From Galbibacter sp. BG1 (GTDB lineage: Bacteria; Bacteroidota; Bacteroidia; Flavobacteriales; Flavobacteriaceae): DNA of 64,000 nt. Location of the stretch: positions 3,539,501 through 3,603,500 of the forward strand of contig NZ_CP058364.1 in assembly GCF_013391805.1 (NCBI RefSeq), in the 5' to 3' direction. The position numbers and the translations under genes are program-made. Shown one piece after another: positions 23,139-32,369 of this stretch. The notes under the pieces were generated by a model. That model was not told the origin of the DNA. It worked only from the letters and a program-made list of their open reading frames with translations, and did not search any database. How positions within the stretch are numbered: the first letter of the stretch is position 1; every line of letters starts with the position of its first letter.

Positions 23139-25565
23139 GTGAAAATTTCATACAACTGGTTAAAGCAATTTATACAACTTGATTGGGAATCTGAGAAAAC
23201 AGCAGAACTTTTAACCGATTTAGGTTTAGAAGTAGAAGGTGAAGAAACTTTCGAATCGGTTAAAGGCGGTTTAAAAGGTATTGTTGTAGGGCATGTATTG
23301 GAGTGCGAACAACACCCAGACGCAGACCGTTTAAAACTAACCAAAGTTGATATTGGAACTGGAGAACCATTACAAATAGTTTGTGGTGCCCCCAATGTTG
23401 CTGCAGGGCAAAAAGTTCCAGTAGCTACCATTGGCACCACGCTCTACGATGACAAAGGAATGCCGTGGGAAATTAAAAAAGGGAAAATTCGTGGAGAGGC
23501 TTCTTTCGGGATGATCTGTGCTGAAGATGAACTTGGTTTAGGGGAAAGTCACGATGGTATTATGGTTTTAGATGAATCCCTTGCCCCCGGAACTCCTTGT
23601 GCAGAACTTTTTAAAATTGAAAATGACACCGTTTTTGAAATCGGCCTTACCCCTAACCGCGCAGATGCTATGAGTCATCACGGGGTTGCTAGGGATTTAA
23701 AAGCTGGATTGCTTCAAAAAGATATGAACCTAGAACTCATTACCCCATCGGTAAGTAGTTTTCATGTAGACAACCGTACCCTTCGTATGGATGTAGAGGT
23801 TAAAAACAAAGAGCTTTGTCCGCGTTATTGTGGGGTCACCATTTCAGGTATAAAGGTAGAAGAATCTCCTGATTGGATTAAAAATCGATTAAAGGCCATT
23901 GGCATTACCCCAAAAAATAATGTGGTGGATATTACCAATTATGTGTTGCACGAATTAGGGCAGCCCTTGCACGCCTTTGATGCCAATAAAATTAAAGGCA
24001 ATAAAATAATTGTTCAAACGCTGGAAAAAGGCACAAAATTTACCACTCTTGATGCAATAGAACGAGAATTGCACGAAGATGATTTGATGATATGTGATGC
24101 TGAAAAGCCTTTATGTATCGCTGGTGTTTTTGGTGGTGAAAATTCGGGGGTTACAGAGAGTACCACCAGTATTTTCTTGGAAAGTGCTTATTTTAATCCA
24201 GTTTCCGTAAGAAAAACTGCCAAAAGACACGCATTGAACACCGATGCTTCTTTTAGGTTTGAGCGTGGAATCGATATAGACAATACTAAATATGCCCTTT
24301 TAAGAGCTGCCTTATTAATTAAAGAAATTGCAGGAGGCACCATTTCCAGTGATGCCGAAGATTTTTATCCGAAAAAATTTGAGGACTTTCAAGTTTTTCT
24401 AACCTTCGAAAAGGTAAATAGCCTCATCGGTCAAAATATCTCTACGGATACTATAAAATCTATTTTAAGTTCGCTTGAAATAAAAATAAACAATGTTACG
24501 GAAACAGGAATAGGCCTTACCATTCCTTCCTACCGTGTGGATGTACAGCGTGAAGTAGATGTTATTGAAGAAATCCTTCGTGTTTATGGATACAACAATA
24601 TTGAATTTACCACAAAACTAAATGCTTCCATAGCAAGCACCTCTAAGTTTGAAGATTATAAACTTCAAAATATAGTAGGCAACCAACTTGCAGCTTTAGG
24701 TTTTTACGAGATCCTTGCCAATTCGCTTACCACTCCAAAATATATGGAGCTAAGTACAGATAACAAATCGGAGTATAATGTAACCATGTTAAATCCGTTA
24801 AGCAACGATTTGTCTGTAATGCGTCAATCTATGCTGTTTAGCGGCTTAGAGGCCCTTAGCTATAACATTAACAGAAGAAGTGGGAATTTAAAATTCTTTG
24901 AGTTTGGTAAAACCTATCATAACTACGAAAGCGGTAGAATTGAAAATAAACATTTAAGCATTCTCATTACTGGCGATCTACAGGAAGAAAGCTGGAGAAT
25001 AAAAAATGAGAAAAGCGATTTCTTTTTTCTGAAAGGTGTTATAAATACCGTTTTAGAACGTTTAGGGTTGCCTACTCCAAAGTCTGAACCTGTATCCTCA
25101 GATGTTTTTTCTGAAGGATTGAATTACAAGCTGAAAAAAAGGAAATTGGTTTCCTTTGGTATTGTAAACAAACGTATCCTGAAGCATTTCGATATTAAAC
25201 AGGAAGTTTTGTATGCCGATTTTGAATGGGATGCCATTATAGAATTGGTGAAAGAGCAACAAATTTCATTTACCGAAATAGCAAAATATCCTGAAGTAAA
25301 AAGGGATTTGGCGTTATTACTGGATAAAGAAGTTAAATTTGAAGAACTATACTACATCGCTCAAAACAGTGAAAAGAAGCTGTTAAAAGACATTAATTTA
25401 TTCGATGTTTACGAAGGCGATAAGCTTCCCGAAGGTAAAAAATCCTATGCGGTTAGCTTTACGCTTCAAGACGAAAACAAAACCTTAACCGATAAGCAAA
25501 TCGATAAGGTAATGAAAAAGTTACAAAGCAGTTTCGAGCGACAGTTGGGAGCTTCTTTGAGATAA
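23139..25565 (+). CDS. pheT: Phenylalanine--tRNA ligase beta subunit
   Basis: This 808-residue subunit pairs with PheS to charge tRNA-Phe. Domains in order: N-terminal segment and OB-fold tRNA-binding domain (about 40-150), B3/B4 editing domain (about 210-390), B5 domain (about 405-475), catalytic-like core and C-terminal FDX-ACB anticodon-binding domain (about 715-808; YPEVKRDLALLLDKEV). The start codon is GTG, chosen because MKISYNWLKQFI is the universal PheT start and a -7 box lies just ahead. pheS is not adjacent. A strong terminator follows. Confidence 0.96.
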   Translation: MKISYNWLKQFIQLDWESEKTAELLTDLGLEVEGEETFESVKGGLKGIVVGHVLECEQHPDADRLKLTKVDIGTGEPLQIVCGAPNVAAGQKVPVATIGTTLYDDKGMPWEIKKGKIRGEASFGMICAEDELGLGESHDGIMVLDESLAPGTPCAELFKIENDTVFEIGLTPNRADAMSHHGVARDLKAGLLQKDMNLELITPSVSSFHVDNRTLRMDVEVKNKELCPRYCGVTISGIKVEESPDWIKNRLKAIGITPKNNVVDITNYVLHELGQPLHAFDANKIKGNKIIVQTLEKGTKFTTLDAIERELHEDDLMICDAEKPLCIAGVFGGENSGVTESTTSIFLESAYFNPVSVRKTAKRHALNTDASFRFERGIDIDNTKYALLRAALLIKEIAGGTISSDAEDFYPKKFEDFQVFLTFEKVNSLIGQNISTDTIKSILSSLEIKINNVTETGIGLTIPSYRVDVQREVDVIEEILRVYGYNNIEFTTKLNASIASTSKFEDYKLQNIVGNQLAALGFYEILANSLTTPKYMELSTDNKSEYNVTMLNPLSNDLSVMRQSMLFSGLEALSYNINRRSGNLKFFEFGKTYHNYESGRIENKHLSILITGDLQEESWRIKNEKSDFFFLKGVINTVLERLGLPTPKSEPVSSDVFSEGLNYKLKKRKLVSFGIVNKRILKHFDIKQEVLYADFEWDAIIELVKEQQISFTEIAKYPEVKRDLALLLDKEVKFEELYYIAQNSEKKLLKDINLFDVYEGDKLPEGKKSYAVSFTLQDENKTLTDKQIDKVMKKLQSSFERQLGASLR

Positions 25566-25590
25566 AAACCTTTCGTAAAACGCAATAAAG

Positions 25591-25624
25591 TCCCGAAGAA
25601 TTGATTTCCTTCGGGATTTTTTTT
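25591..25624 (+). terminator. Intrinsic terminator after pheT
   Basis: TCCCGAAG (25591-25598) pairs with CTTCGGGA (25609-25616), followed by a T-run to 25624. The last bases touch the stop codon of the converging gene. Confidence 0.9.
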
Positions 25625-26081
25625 ATTCACAGCCTGTCTTTCTTCTAGTGTCCACTACATAGATAATTTTCCAAGTATCGACTTCTTTTATTAATTGAAA
25701 GGAATTAACCCCACAGTGAGAAAGTTTCCCGTTGTACCAAAATTTATATGGTGTCCAAGCGTGTGCCATTGCTCCATCGATTTTTACATTACAATCCAAC
25801 AATTCTTCCTTGAAGTTGTTTTCTGAAGGTATGGAAGCAATAGATTTTAAAAATTTTCCAAATTCTTGGGTTCTCAATTCTGACTCTCCATTTTCACTAC
25901 TTACAACGGTTTGCATTACAATTGCATCCGAAACGTAAGATTTTAAGGCTGTCGTATCTTGTTGATGAAAAGCTTCAAAAAAGTCGTTGATCTTATTCTT
26001 AACCTCATTTTCTACGGGATTTTGGCTCGTCCCGATGAAAAAAGAAAGTAAAAGCAAAAAGGAAATATTATGAATTTTCAT
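25623..26081 (-). CDS. Secreted NTF2/SnoaL-like protein
   Basis: This 152-residue protein has a signal peptide (about 1-19, ending GTSQ) and a single NTF2-like cone fold. The helix I-N-D-F-F-E-A-F-H-Q-Q-D is followed by a strand-rich half ending W-K-I-I-Y-V-V-D-T-R-R. Members of this fold bind small ligands or act as enzymes; no catalytic residues can be named here. It is probably periplasmic and stands alone, converging on pheT. Confidence 0.75.
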   Translation of the reverse strand: MKIHNISFLLLLSFFIGTSQNPVENEVKNKINDFFEAFHQQDTTALKSYVSDAIVMQTVVSSENGESELRTQEFGKFLKSIASIPSENNFKEELLDCNVKIDGAMAHAWTPYKFWYNGKLSHCGVNSFQLIKEVDTWKIIYVVDTRRKTGCE

Positions 26082-26148
26082 GAATTCTGATTTTTACAAA
26101 AATCTTAAAAATTTTCCAATTAACTATAATCCATGATAACCTACTATC

Positions 26149-26170
26149 ACCTCGAGCGCAGTCGGGAGGT
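26149..26170. repeat. Solitary short hairpin repeat
   Basis: ACCTC (26149-26153) pairs with GAGGT (26166-26170) around GAGCGCAGTCGG. This resembles the GAGCG-type repeats of the recG clusters and looks like a lone unit in the 264-bp spacer. Nothing else in the spacer can be assigned. Confidence 0.5.
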
Positions 26171-26293
26171 AAATAAGATATACTATCAAAACGAGGTTTT
26201 TTTGATACCCAAAAATTTAAATCGTTTGTAATTTCAAAATCCGTAGGTTATAAAAACGTGACAAAAAACTTATGATACCATATTTTTCAGCAT

Positions 26294-26320
26294 AAAAAAC
26301 CCAGTAGGTATTTACTGGAC
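26294..26320 (-). terminator. Intrinsic terminator after the aldehyde dehydrogenase
   Basis: CCAGTA (26301-26306) pairs with TACTGG (26313-26318); on the minus strand the hairpin is followed by a T-run (A-run at about 26294-26300). It lies 25 bp after the stop codon. Confidence 0.75.
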
Positions 26321-26345
26321 TTTTCAATTGTGTTATTTCTCACTA

Positions 26346-27737
26346 TTACTTATTCAATGCCATAACAGCTTTTGCATTTACAAACTCTTTAATACCAAAA
26401 CCTCCGTGTTCACGCCCATAACCAGAGTTTTTAACCCCTCCGAAGGGCATATTTGGTTGAGCCAGACCGAAGGAATTTATAAATACCATCCCGGTATCGA
26501 AATGTTTTTTGGCCAATTCCATTGCTTTTCCTTCGTCTTTGGAGAAAATACCACCCCCTAGACCAAAGCGGCTATCGTTTGCAATTCGCATAGCATCTTC
26601 ATCGTCTTTTGCTTTAATTAAGGAAGCTACCGGTCCAAAAAGCTCGTCGTCGTAGGCTGGTTGACCTGGTTTTACATGCTCCAAAACAGTAGACGGATAA
26701 TAAAAGCCTTCGCCTTCTGGAACTTCTCCCCCAACGGCTATTTTTGCTCCATTGTCCATACTTTCTTTTACTTGATCAATCAACTTTTCCCGTAAATCTT
26801 CACGAGCCATCGGCCCTAAATCTGAATCTTCCTTTGTAGGATCTCCCAACTTAATCCCTTTCATATTTTCAAAAAAAGCTTCTCTAAATTCATCGTAAAC
26901 CGATTCTACAACTATAAATCGCTTTGCAGCCACGCAGGTTTCCCCATTGTTGTAAATCCTTCCTTTGGCACATGTTTTTGCTGCCAGCTGTACATCTGCA
27001 TCCGATAAGACCAGGTATCCATCGTTACTCCCTAACTCTAAAACCGTTTTTTTAAGAACGCCTCCAGCTATTTTAGCAACGTGTTTCCCTGCATCTTCAC
27101 TACCGGTAAGCGTTACACCTCGAACCAATTCATTTTCAATAATTTTATCGGACTGATCATGATCAATGATTAATACTGAAAATAAATGCTTTGGCAACCC
27201 TGCTTCTTCATAAATCTTTTGAAGGAGCAAAGCAGAACCAGTAACATTTGCAGCATGTTTTAGAAGCACCCCATTTCCGGCCATTAAACTGGCTATAGAA
27301 TAACGAATAGCTTGGTAGGCAGGAAAATTCCAAGGTTGAATCCCGTACACCACACCAATGGGGTCGTAGGAAACAATCCCTTTTCCACCTTCTGGAAGCT
27401 CCCGCTCTTCATCGGCTAACATTTTTGAAGCATTCTCTGCTGTATATTCGCAAATTCCAGCACACAAATCGATTTCTTGCTCCCCTTGCTTTAAAAGTTT
27501 CCCCATCTCTTGGGTCATCAATTTTTTAAACTCTTCCTTATGCTTTAATAATACCTTACCTATATTTTTTATGACTTTTGCTCTTTCTTCAACAGATTTT
27601 AACTTCCATTCCAAAAATGCATTATGACAGTTTTCCACAGCTTTCTTAGCCGCTTCGTCTGTCATATATTCATAATGCTCAATGGTTTTTCCGGTGGCCG
27701 GGTTAATCGTATTGAAACCCGAATTTTCCTTTTTCAT
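26346..27737 (-). CDS. NAD(P)-dependent aldehyde dehydrogenase (succinate-semialdehyde type)
   Basis: This 463-residue ALDH oxidises an aldehyde to the acid. The general base Glu lies in L-E-L-G-S-N-D (about 233) and the nucleophile Cys in N-N-G-E-T-C-V-A (about 266); the active-site start QPWNFPA (about 134-140) is also present. N-terminus INPATGK and overall closeness suggest the succinate-semialdehyde dehydrogenase branch (short, no leader), but the true substrate cannot be fixed. It is a single gene with its own terminator. Confidence 0.88.
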   Translation of the reverse strand: MKKENSGFNTINPATGKTIEHYEYMTDEAAKKAVENCHNAFLEWKLKSVEERAKVIKNIGKVLLKHKEEFKKLMTQEMGKLLKQGEQEIDLCAGICEYTAENASKMLADEERELPEGGKGIVSYDPIGVVYGIQPWNFPAYQAIRYSIASLMAGNGVLLKHAANVTGSALLLQKIYEEAGLPKHLFSVLIIDHDQSDKIIENELVRGVTLTGSEDAGKHVAKIAGGVLKKTVLELGSNDGYLVLSDADVQLAAKTCAKGRIYNNGETCVAAKRFIVVESVYDEFREAFFENMKGIKLGDPTKEDSDLGPMAREDLREKLIDQVKESMDNGAKIAVGGEVPEGEGFYYPSTVLEHVKPGQPAYDDELFGPVASLIKAKDDEDAMRIANDSRFGLGGGIFSKDEGKAMELAKKHFDTGMVFINSFGLAQPNMPFGGVKNSGYGREHGGFGIKEFVNAKAVMALNK

Positions 27738-27878
27738 CTTCTAGATTTTTTGTGGTTTTATAATACATAGAAGGTACTTAGAAGAAATACAAAATTTTCT
27801 AGGGGGAATGTTAATAAACCTTAAGCTTATCCAAATATTACAGCAAACCTCTTAAAATTAAGACAATTAAATTCTAAT

Positions 27879-28652
27879 TCAATCGGGTTGCTTCTCGCTA
27901 AGGTATTTCCAATAACGTTTGGGCACGTGTTGAATGTGTAGCTTCATATTTTTCCGCTCTTCGATATTGGTGCTTTTAAAATAGGATTTCCACAATTGCT
28001 GAAAATCAAATTCAGCTTCAGAAAAATAAGATGTATCCGTTTGGGAAAAATTAAACGATTCTGGAAATTCCAGCTTTACCGTTTCTACGGAATTCAAATC
28101 ATAATAAATTCCATAATTCCTTTTGGTATCGTAAATCACCCACTTTTGATCGGCATATCTTTTTTTAAAGTGATTTAAGATTAAGGGAAGTACATTAAAA
28201 TCAGGATCTACATTGGCAAAGTAGATATTGTCTTTAGTGAGCTTAAATCTTACAAACGCTTCCATACGGTGTTTTTCCCTTCCTACTTGTCGAGCAACTT
28301 GAGCTATTTTTAAAACCGATGGATGGGCGTAGTCTTTTCCAGCGCCTTTTTTATTGTTGAATACATACTGGATAAAATCTAGCAAAACGTTTTCTATATC
28401 TGGGAGCTCGCTTAAAAAAGCATAAAAAATTTGCGATGCTTCGCGAAAACTCAACTGCTTAATAAGGCCTTTCCAAACCCTTTTTGCTTGCAATTCGTTG
28501 GTATAGACAATCTCGGGGTTTGCGAACAATACATTTTGAGCTTGCCCTGTGTTTTGTATGGTTACCTCCTGCAATTTACGCTCGTAAACACAAAAAACGG
28601 CACTTAGAAATCCGTCGAAAGTTCCATCGTATATTAAATTTGCCGAGTTCAT
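27879..28652 (-). CDS. DUF4130 protein, partner of the DNA-repair-like radical SAM protein
   Basis: This 257-residue protein matches the TIGR03915/DUF4130 type: start L-I-Y-D-G-T-F-D-G-F-L-S-A-V, middle FVRFKLTKDNIYFANVDPDF and R-Y-A-D-Q-K-W-V-I-Y-D-T-K-R. In other bacteria this domain is fused to UdgX-type uracil-DNA glycosylases. Its start codon overlaps the stop of the radical SAM gene by 1 bp (TAATG), so the two are made together. The chemistry is unknown; damaged-DNA handling is inferred from the partner domains. Confidence 0.85.
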   Translation of the reverse strand: MNSANLIYDGTFDGFLSAVFCVYERKLQEVTIQNTGQAQNVLFANPEIVYTNELQAKRVWKGLIKQLSFREASQIFYAFLSELPDIENVLLDFIQYVFNNKKGAGKDYAHPSVLKIAQVARQVGREKHRMEAFVRFKLTKDNIYFANVDPDFNVLPLILNHFKKRYADQKWVIYDTKRNYGIYYDLNSVETVKLEFPESFNFSQTDTSYFSEAEFDFQQLWKSYFKSTNIEERKNMKLHIQHVPKRYWKYLSEKQPD

Positions 28653-29920
28653 TAAAATAAGCTAAGCTGATTGCTTAACGTCTTTTGATATTTGGTTTTA
28701 GAATTTTGTAGTATGAGGCCTTTAATTGTTTCTGAAGAAATATCAGCACGTTCGAACTCTGCACTATCGCACACTATAAAATACTTGGCTCGGTTTAGGG
28801 CAACACCTATCTTTTTTAAATGATCCCAATTGAGACGCCTAAAACGTCTTGCATTTAATATTTTATGCACAGATCTCATCCCCAATCCGGGAACCCTCGC
28901 CAACATACGTTTATCGGCAGTATTGATATCTACCGGGAACTCATGTCTATTTCGCAAGGCCCAACTCAATTTAGGATCGATATCCAAATCTAAATTTTGA
29001 TGATTTTCATTTAGAATTTCGTTCACTTCAAAGCCATAGAAACGCAACAGCCAATCGGTTTGATACAACCTGTTTTCCCTTAAAATGGGTACTTCACTCC
29101 CAATTTGGGGCAATCGACTATCGTAACTGATAGGTACATACCCCGAATAAAATACCCGTTTTAGGTTGTAATTTTTATAAAAATAGTTGGAGGTATGCAT
29201 AATTTGATAATCGTTTTCGCCACTGGCACCCACTATCATTTGTGTACTCTGCCCTGCCGGAGCATATTTTGGGGTACTTTTTATGAGTTTCTTTTCGTTC
29301 GTATATTGAATGATTTCGTTTTTAACTTTCAACATAGGTTTTACAAAATCCTCACGCTTCTTTTCGGGAGCCAATTTTTTTAATCCGCTTTCTGTAGGGA
29401 TCTCAATATTTACGCTCAATCTATCCGCATAGAGTCCGGCTTCGTGCATCAATTCATCTGAAGCCCCCGGAATTGATTTTAAGTGAATATAACCATTGAA
29501 GTTTTCTTCCAAACGCAATTTCTTGGCAACGGCTACCAAACGTTCCATGGTATAGTCGGCACTTTTAAAAATCCCAGAACTTAAAAATAACCCTTCAATG
29601 TAATTTCTGCGGTAAAAATTTATGGTAAGGTCTACCACCTCCTGCACTTGAAAAGCGGCTCGCTTAATGTCGTTGCTTTTTCTGGTTACACAATAGGCAC
29701 AATCAAAAATGCAATAATTGGTCAATAGTATTTTCAGCAAAGAAACACACCTTCCATCTTCCGTGTAAGAGTGGCATATACCCATCCCTGTGGCATTTCC
29801 CAAACCCTTATTGGTATTGGCTCGTTTGCTTCCGCTAGAAGAACAGGAAACATCGTATTTGGCAGCATCTGCTAAAATTTGTAATTTTTCACGGGTTCTT
29901 TCAAACGACATAGGGCGCAA
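28652..29920 (-). CDS. Radical SAM protein, putative DNA modification/repair (TIGR03916-like)
   Basis: This 422-residue protein binds a 4Fe-4S cluster through C70-x3-C74-x2-C77 (YCIFDCAYCVTR) and presumably cleaves SAM. Near the C-terminus (about 335-365) lies a helix-hairpin-helix, V-P-G-L-G-M-R-S-V-H-K-I-L, a DNA-binding element, followed by a basic segment. Upstream Cys (C26, C49, C58) are also present. The combination of radical SAM and HhH, paired with DUF4130, is a recognised but uncharacterised DNA-repair-like pair, with spore photoproduct lyase as the nearest functional analogue. Confidence 0.88.
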   Translation of the reverse strand: MRPMSFERTREKLQILADAAKYDVSCSSSGSKRANTNKGLGNATGMGICHSYTEDGRCVSLLKILLTNYCIFDCAYCVTRKSNDIKRAAFQVQEVVDLTINFYRRNYIEGLFLSSGIFKSADYTMERLVAVAKKLRLEENFNGYIHLKSIPGASDELMHEAGLYADRLSVNIEIPTESGLKKLAPEKKREDFVKPMLKVKNEIIQYTNEKKLIKSTPKYAPAGQSTQMIVGASGENDYQIMHTSNYFYKNYNLKRVFYSGYVPISYDSRLPQIGSEVPILRENRLYQTDWLLRFYGFEVNEILNENHQNLDLDIDPKLSWALRNRHEFPVDINTADKRMLARVPGLGMRSVHKILNARRFRRLNWDHLKKIGVALNRAKYFIVCDSAEFERADISSETIKGLILQNSKTKYQKTLSNQLSLF

Positions 29921-30141
29921 ATTAGTGGTTCAATATCTTAAATAATACCGAACACGGTTAACAAATTTGAATGATTAATTGTCGAAAATGAAACAATCGT
30001 TTTTTAAGAAAACGATTAACATTTTCAACTATTTATTGGAAGGTCTTACGAAGATAATAGAATATTTTTCAACTGCACAATATTTATTTTTGGCTACCTT
30101 ACGTACAAATGAGTTTTAAAACTTGCTTGCTAAAAAAAAGA

Positions 30142-30189
30142 ATTGAGCACAGATAATTCACATAGATTGAGCACAGAAAGTTCACATTG
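30142..30189. repeat. Tandem 24-bp duplication before the DUF1853 gene
   Basis: ATTGAGCACAGATAATTCAC at 30142 recurs as ATTGAGCACAGAAAGTTCAC at 30166, two adjacent 24-bp copies with a few changes. They end 13 bp before the start codon and so lie in the leader of the gene; a -7-like TATTTTTG is at 30085-30092. They may be a duplicated regulator or ribosome-access site. Confidence 0.65.
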
Positions 30190-30202
30190 AAGGAAAGTAT
30201 AG

Positions 30203-31012
30203 ATGGATAAAGACATACAATTACAATACCTGGGTTACTTAAACACGCCATTGCTATGGGAATCTGGGGAAATTGAAGGGATTGAACAAATTGAATTACA
30301 CGAAAAGCCTACCCCTCCCTTGCAAAAAACCGTAGCTACCAATGTGCGTTTAGGGAGGCGTATTGAAGAGTTTGTGAGCGAAGAACTTCAACAAAATAAA
30401 AATATTGAAATACTGCTGGAAAATTTTCAAATTCAACAGAAAAAGCAAACCATTGGTGAAATTGATTGTATTTTAAAACAGAACGGACAGCCAGTTCACT
30501 TGGAAGTAATGTACAAGTTTTACCTCTATGATGAAACCGTGGGCAATAGCGAAATCGAACGGTGGATTGGCACCAATAGAACGGATAGCTTTTATAAAAA
30601 AATAACAAAACTAAAAAACAAGCAATTCCCCATCCTCTTTAACGAAAACATGCTCCCTACCCTTAAAAAACTTGAAATTGATCCTGATGAAATACAGCAA
30701 AGGGTATTGTTTAAGGCTCAACTTTTTGTTCCTTACGAAAAAGAAGATGTTAATTTTTCCAAACTGAATAAAAATTGTCTTCAAGGCTTTTACATTCGTT
30801 TACCTCAGCTATCAGCATTTAAGAACTGTAAACTTTATAAACCCACCAAAATGAACAATCTTATTGAGGTTACTCCGCAAGCAAATTGGATGGGATATAC
30901 TGAATTTAAAGAAAAGGTTACCCCTATTGTAGAAAACAAAGGGGCTCCACTTTGTTGGGTGAAATTTCCCAATGGCATTATTAAAAAGTTCTTTATTGTT
31001 TGGTGGGAGTAG
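30203..31012 (+). CDS. DUF1853 family protein, PD-(D/E)XK nuclease-like
   Basis: This 269-residue protein fits DUF1853. The core G-E-I-D-C-I-L (about 87-93) followed by H-L-E-V-M-Y-K-F-Y-L (about 101-110) has the spacing of a PD-(D/E)XK nuclease site (Asp, then Glu-x-x-x-Lys). A conserved tail W-V-K-F-P-N-G follows. The biochemical role of this family is unknown. No signal peptide. It is a single gene preceded by an unusual tandem repeat. Confidence 0.75.
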   Translation: MDKDIQLQYLGYLNTPLLWESGEIEGIEQIELHEKPTPPLQKTVATNVRLGRRIEEFVSEELQQNKNIEILLENFQIQQKKQTIGEIDCILKQNGQPVHLEVMYKFYLYDETVGNSEIERWIGTNRTDSFYKKITKLKNKQFPILFNENMLPTLKKLEIDPDEIQQRVLFKAQLFVPYEKEDVNFSKLNKNCLQGFYIRLPQLSAFKNCKLYKPTKMNNLIEVTPQANWMGYTEFKEKVTPIVENKGAPLCWVKFPNGIIKKFFIVWWE

Positions 31013-31220
31013 CTACCCCTTTTTAAACAATCACGGGAGCAAGTCTTACTTTGTTACCATAAAAATTCACGGAGTGTAAGGAAAAAAACATTCTTTAACT
31101 TTTTTCCAGCGCTCATCTGCCAAACCATTTTAGCTACTTAAAATGCAGGGAAACCTGCTTTGCGATATGTAGAACTCCGGAAAACACACAGTGAGGGATT
31201 TAACAAAGAAATAGGTTTTT

Positions 31221-31268
31221 AAATTTTCAACCTTTTTAAAGATGTTTTAAATTAAAGTTGAAAATTTT
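31221..31268. promoter_or_regulatory. Inverted repeat upstream of the MDR oxidoreductase
   Basis: AAATTTTCAAC (31221-31231) and GTTGAAAATTT (31258-31268) are perfect 11-base complements separated by 26 bases, ending 15 bp before the ATG. This could be a paired operator or a leader hairpin exposing the start. No regulator gene is adjacent. Confidence 0.45.
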
Positions 31269-31282
31269 AAATACAAATAGTT

Positions 31283-32287
31283 ATGAATAAGACCATTTTA
31301 TTGAACAACAGACCAAAAGGAAAACCATCTGAAAGCGATTTTAAATTTGTGGATGAAGAGACTAAAGACCTGCCCAGCGGAGCTATAATAGTAGCCACCA
31401 AATACGTTTCCGTTGATCCTTATCTAAGGGGAAGAATGCGTGACGAAAAATCGTACATCCCTCCTTTTGAACTAGGAAAACCAATTACATCCACCATTGT
31501 AGCCGAAGTTTTGGAGAGTAAGAATGACGCTTTTTCTAAAGGTGATAATGTAACTGGAATGTTGCCTTGGAAAGAAAAACAAGTAATCTCGGAGGATAAA
31601 TTAAAGGAAATTAGAAAAGTTGATGGTGAACAAGCACCGCTCTCCGCCTATCTCGGAATTTTAGGAATGACGGGCTTAACCGCTTTTTTCGGACTCACAG
31701 ATATAGGAAAACCGAAAGAAGGAGAAACCATCGTGGTTTCTGGTGCCGCTGGTGCCGTTGGGAGTGTTGTCGGACAAATTGCAAAGATTCGTGGCCTTAA
31801 GGTTGTTGGTATTGCCGGTACCGACGAGAAAGTAGAGATGCTTACTTCTGATTTTGGTTTTGATGAAGGGATTAACTACAAAACTACCGACAACATGAAG
31901 GAAGCACTTAAAAAGGCATGCCCAAACGGTATCGATATTTATTTTGACAATGTTGGAGGCGATATTTCGGATGCTGTTTTATTTCATATCAATAAGTTTG
32001 CACGTATTATAAATTGCGGAGCAATTGCGGTTTATAATGAAACATCGGTGCCAAAAAGTATAAGCGTACAACCATTTTTAATTAAAAACAGTGCTTTAAT
32101 GCAAGGGTTTATAGTTGGTAATTATCAAGATAGATTCCCAGAGGGTATTAAACAGCTTTCGCAGTGGTTGGCAGCAGGTAAGCTGAAGCATGAAGAAACT
32201 ATTGTGGAAGGATTTAAAAACATCCCACAAGCCTTTATCGACCTGTTCGACGGTAAAAATAAAGGTAAAATGGTTGTAAAAGTATAA
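31283..32287 (+). CDS. NADP-dependent oxidoreductase, zinc-free MDR (CurA/YncB-like)
   Basis: This 334-residue medium-chain reductase begins L-L-N-N-R-P-K-G, as usual for the leukotriene B4 dehydrogenase/CurA branch. The YLRGRM motif is near 48-53, and the nucleotide-binding G-A-A-G-A-V-G-S-V-V-G lies at about 153-163. No zinc ligands are present. Such enzymes reduce alkenals or enones with NADPH and protect against reactive carbonyls. It is monocistronic, with an inverted repeat ahead of it and a strong terminator behind. Confidence 0.88.
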   Translation: MNKTILLNNRPKGKPSESDFKFVDEETKDLPSGAIIVATKYVSVDPYLRGRMRDEKSYIPPFELGKPITSTIVAEVLESKNDAFSKGDNVTGMLPWKEKQVISEDKLKEIRKVDGEQAPLSAYLGILGMTGLTAFFGLTDIGKPKEGETIVVSGAAGAVGSVVGQIAKIRGLKVVGIAGTDEKVEMLTSDFGFDEGINYKTTDNMKEALKKACPNGIDIYFDNVGGDISDAVLFHINKFARIINCGAIAVYNETSVPKSISVQPFLIKNSALMQGFIVGNYQDRFPEGIKQLSQWLAAGKLKHEETIVEGFKNIPQAFIDLFDGKNKGKMVVKV

Positions 32288-32312
32288 AAATGACTCAGAT
32301 ATTTAAGGAACA

Positions 32313-32348
32313 AAAAAAACCGAAAAGTCAGCACTTTTCGGTTTTTTA
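32313..32348. terminator. Bidirectional terminator
   Basis: ACCGAAAAGT (32319-32328) pairs with ACTTTTCGGT (32333-32342) around CAGC, flanked by an A-run and a T-run, so it can stop transcripts from both converging genes. Confidence 0.9.
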
Positions 32349-32369
32349 TATACTCAGTTTTTCAGAATA

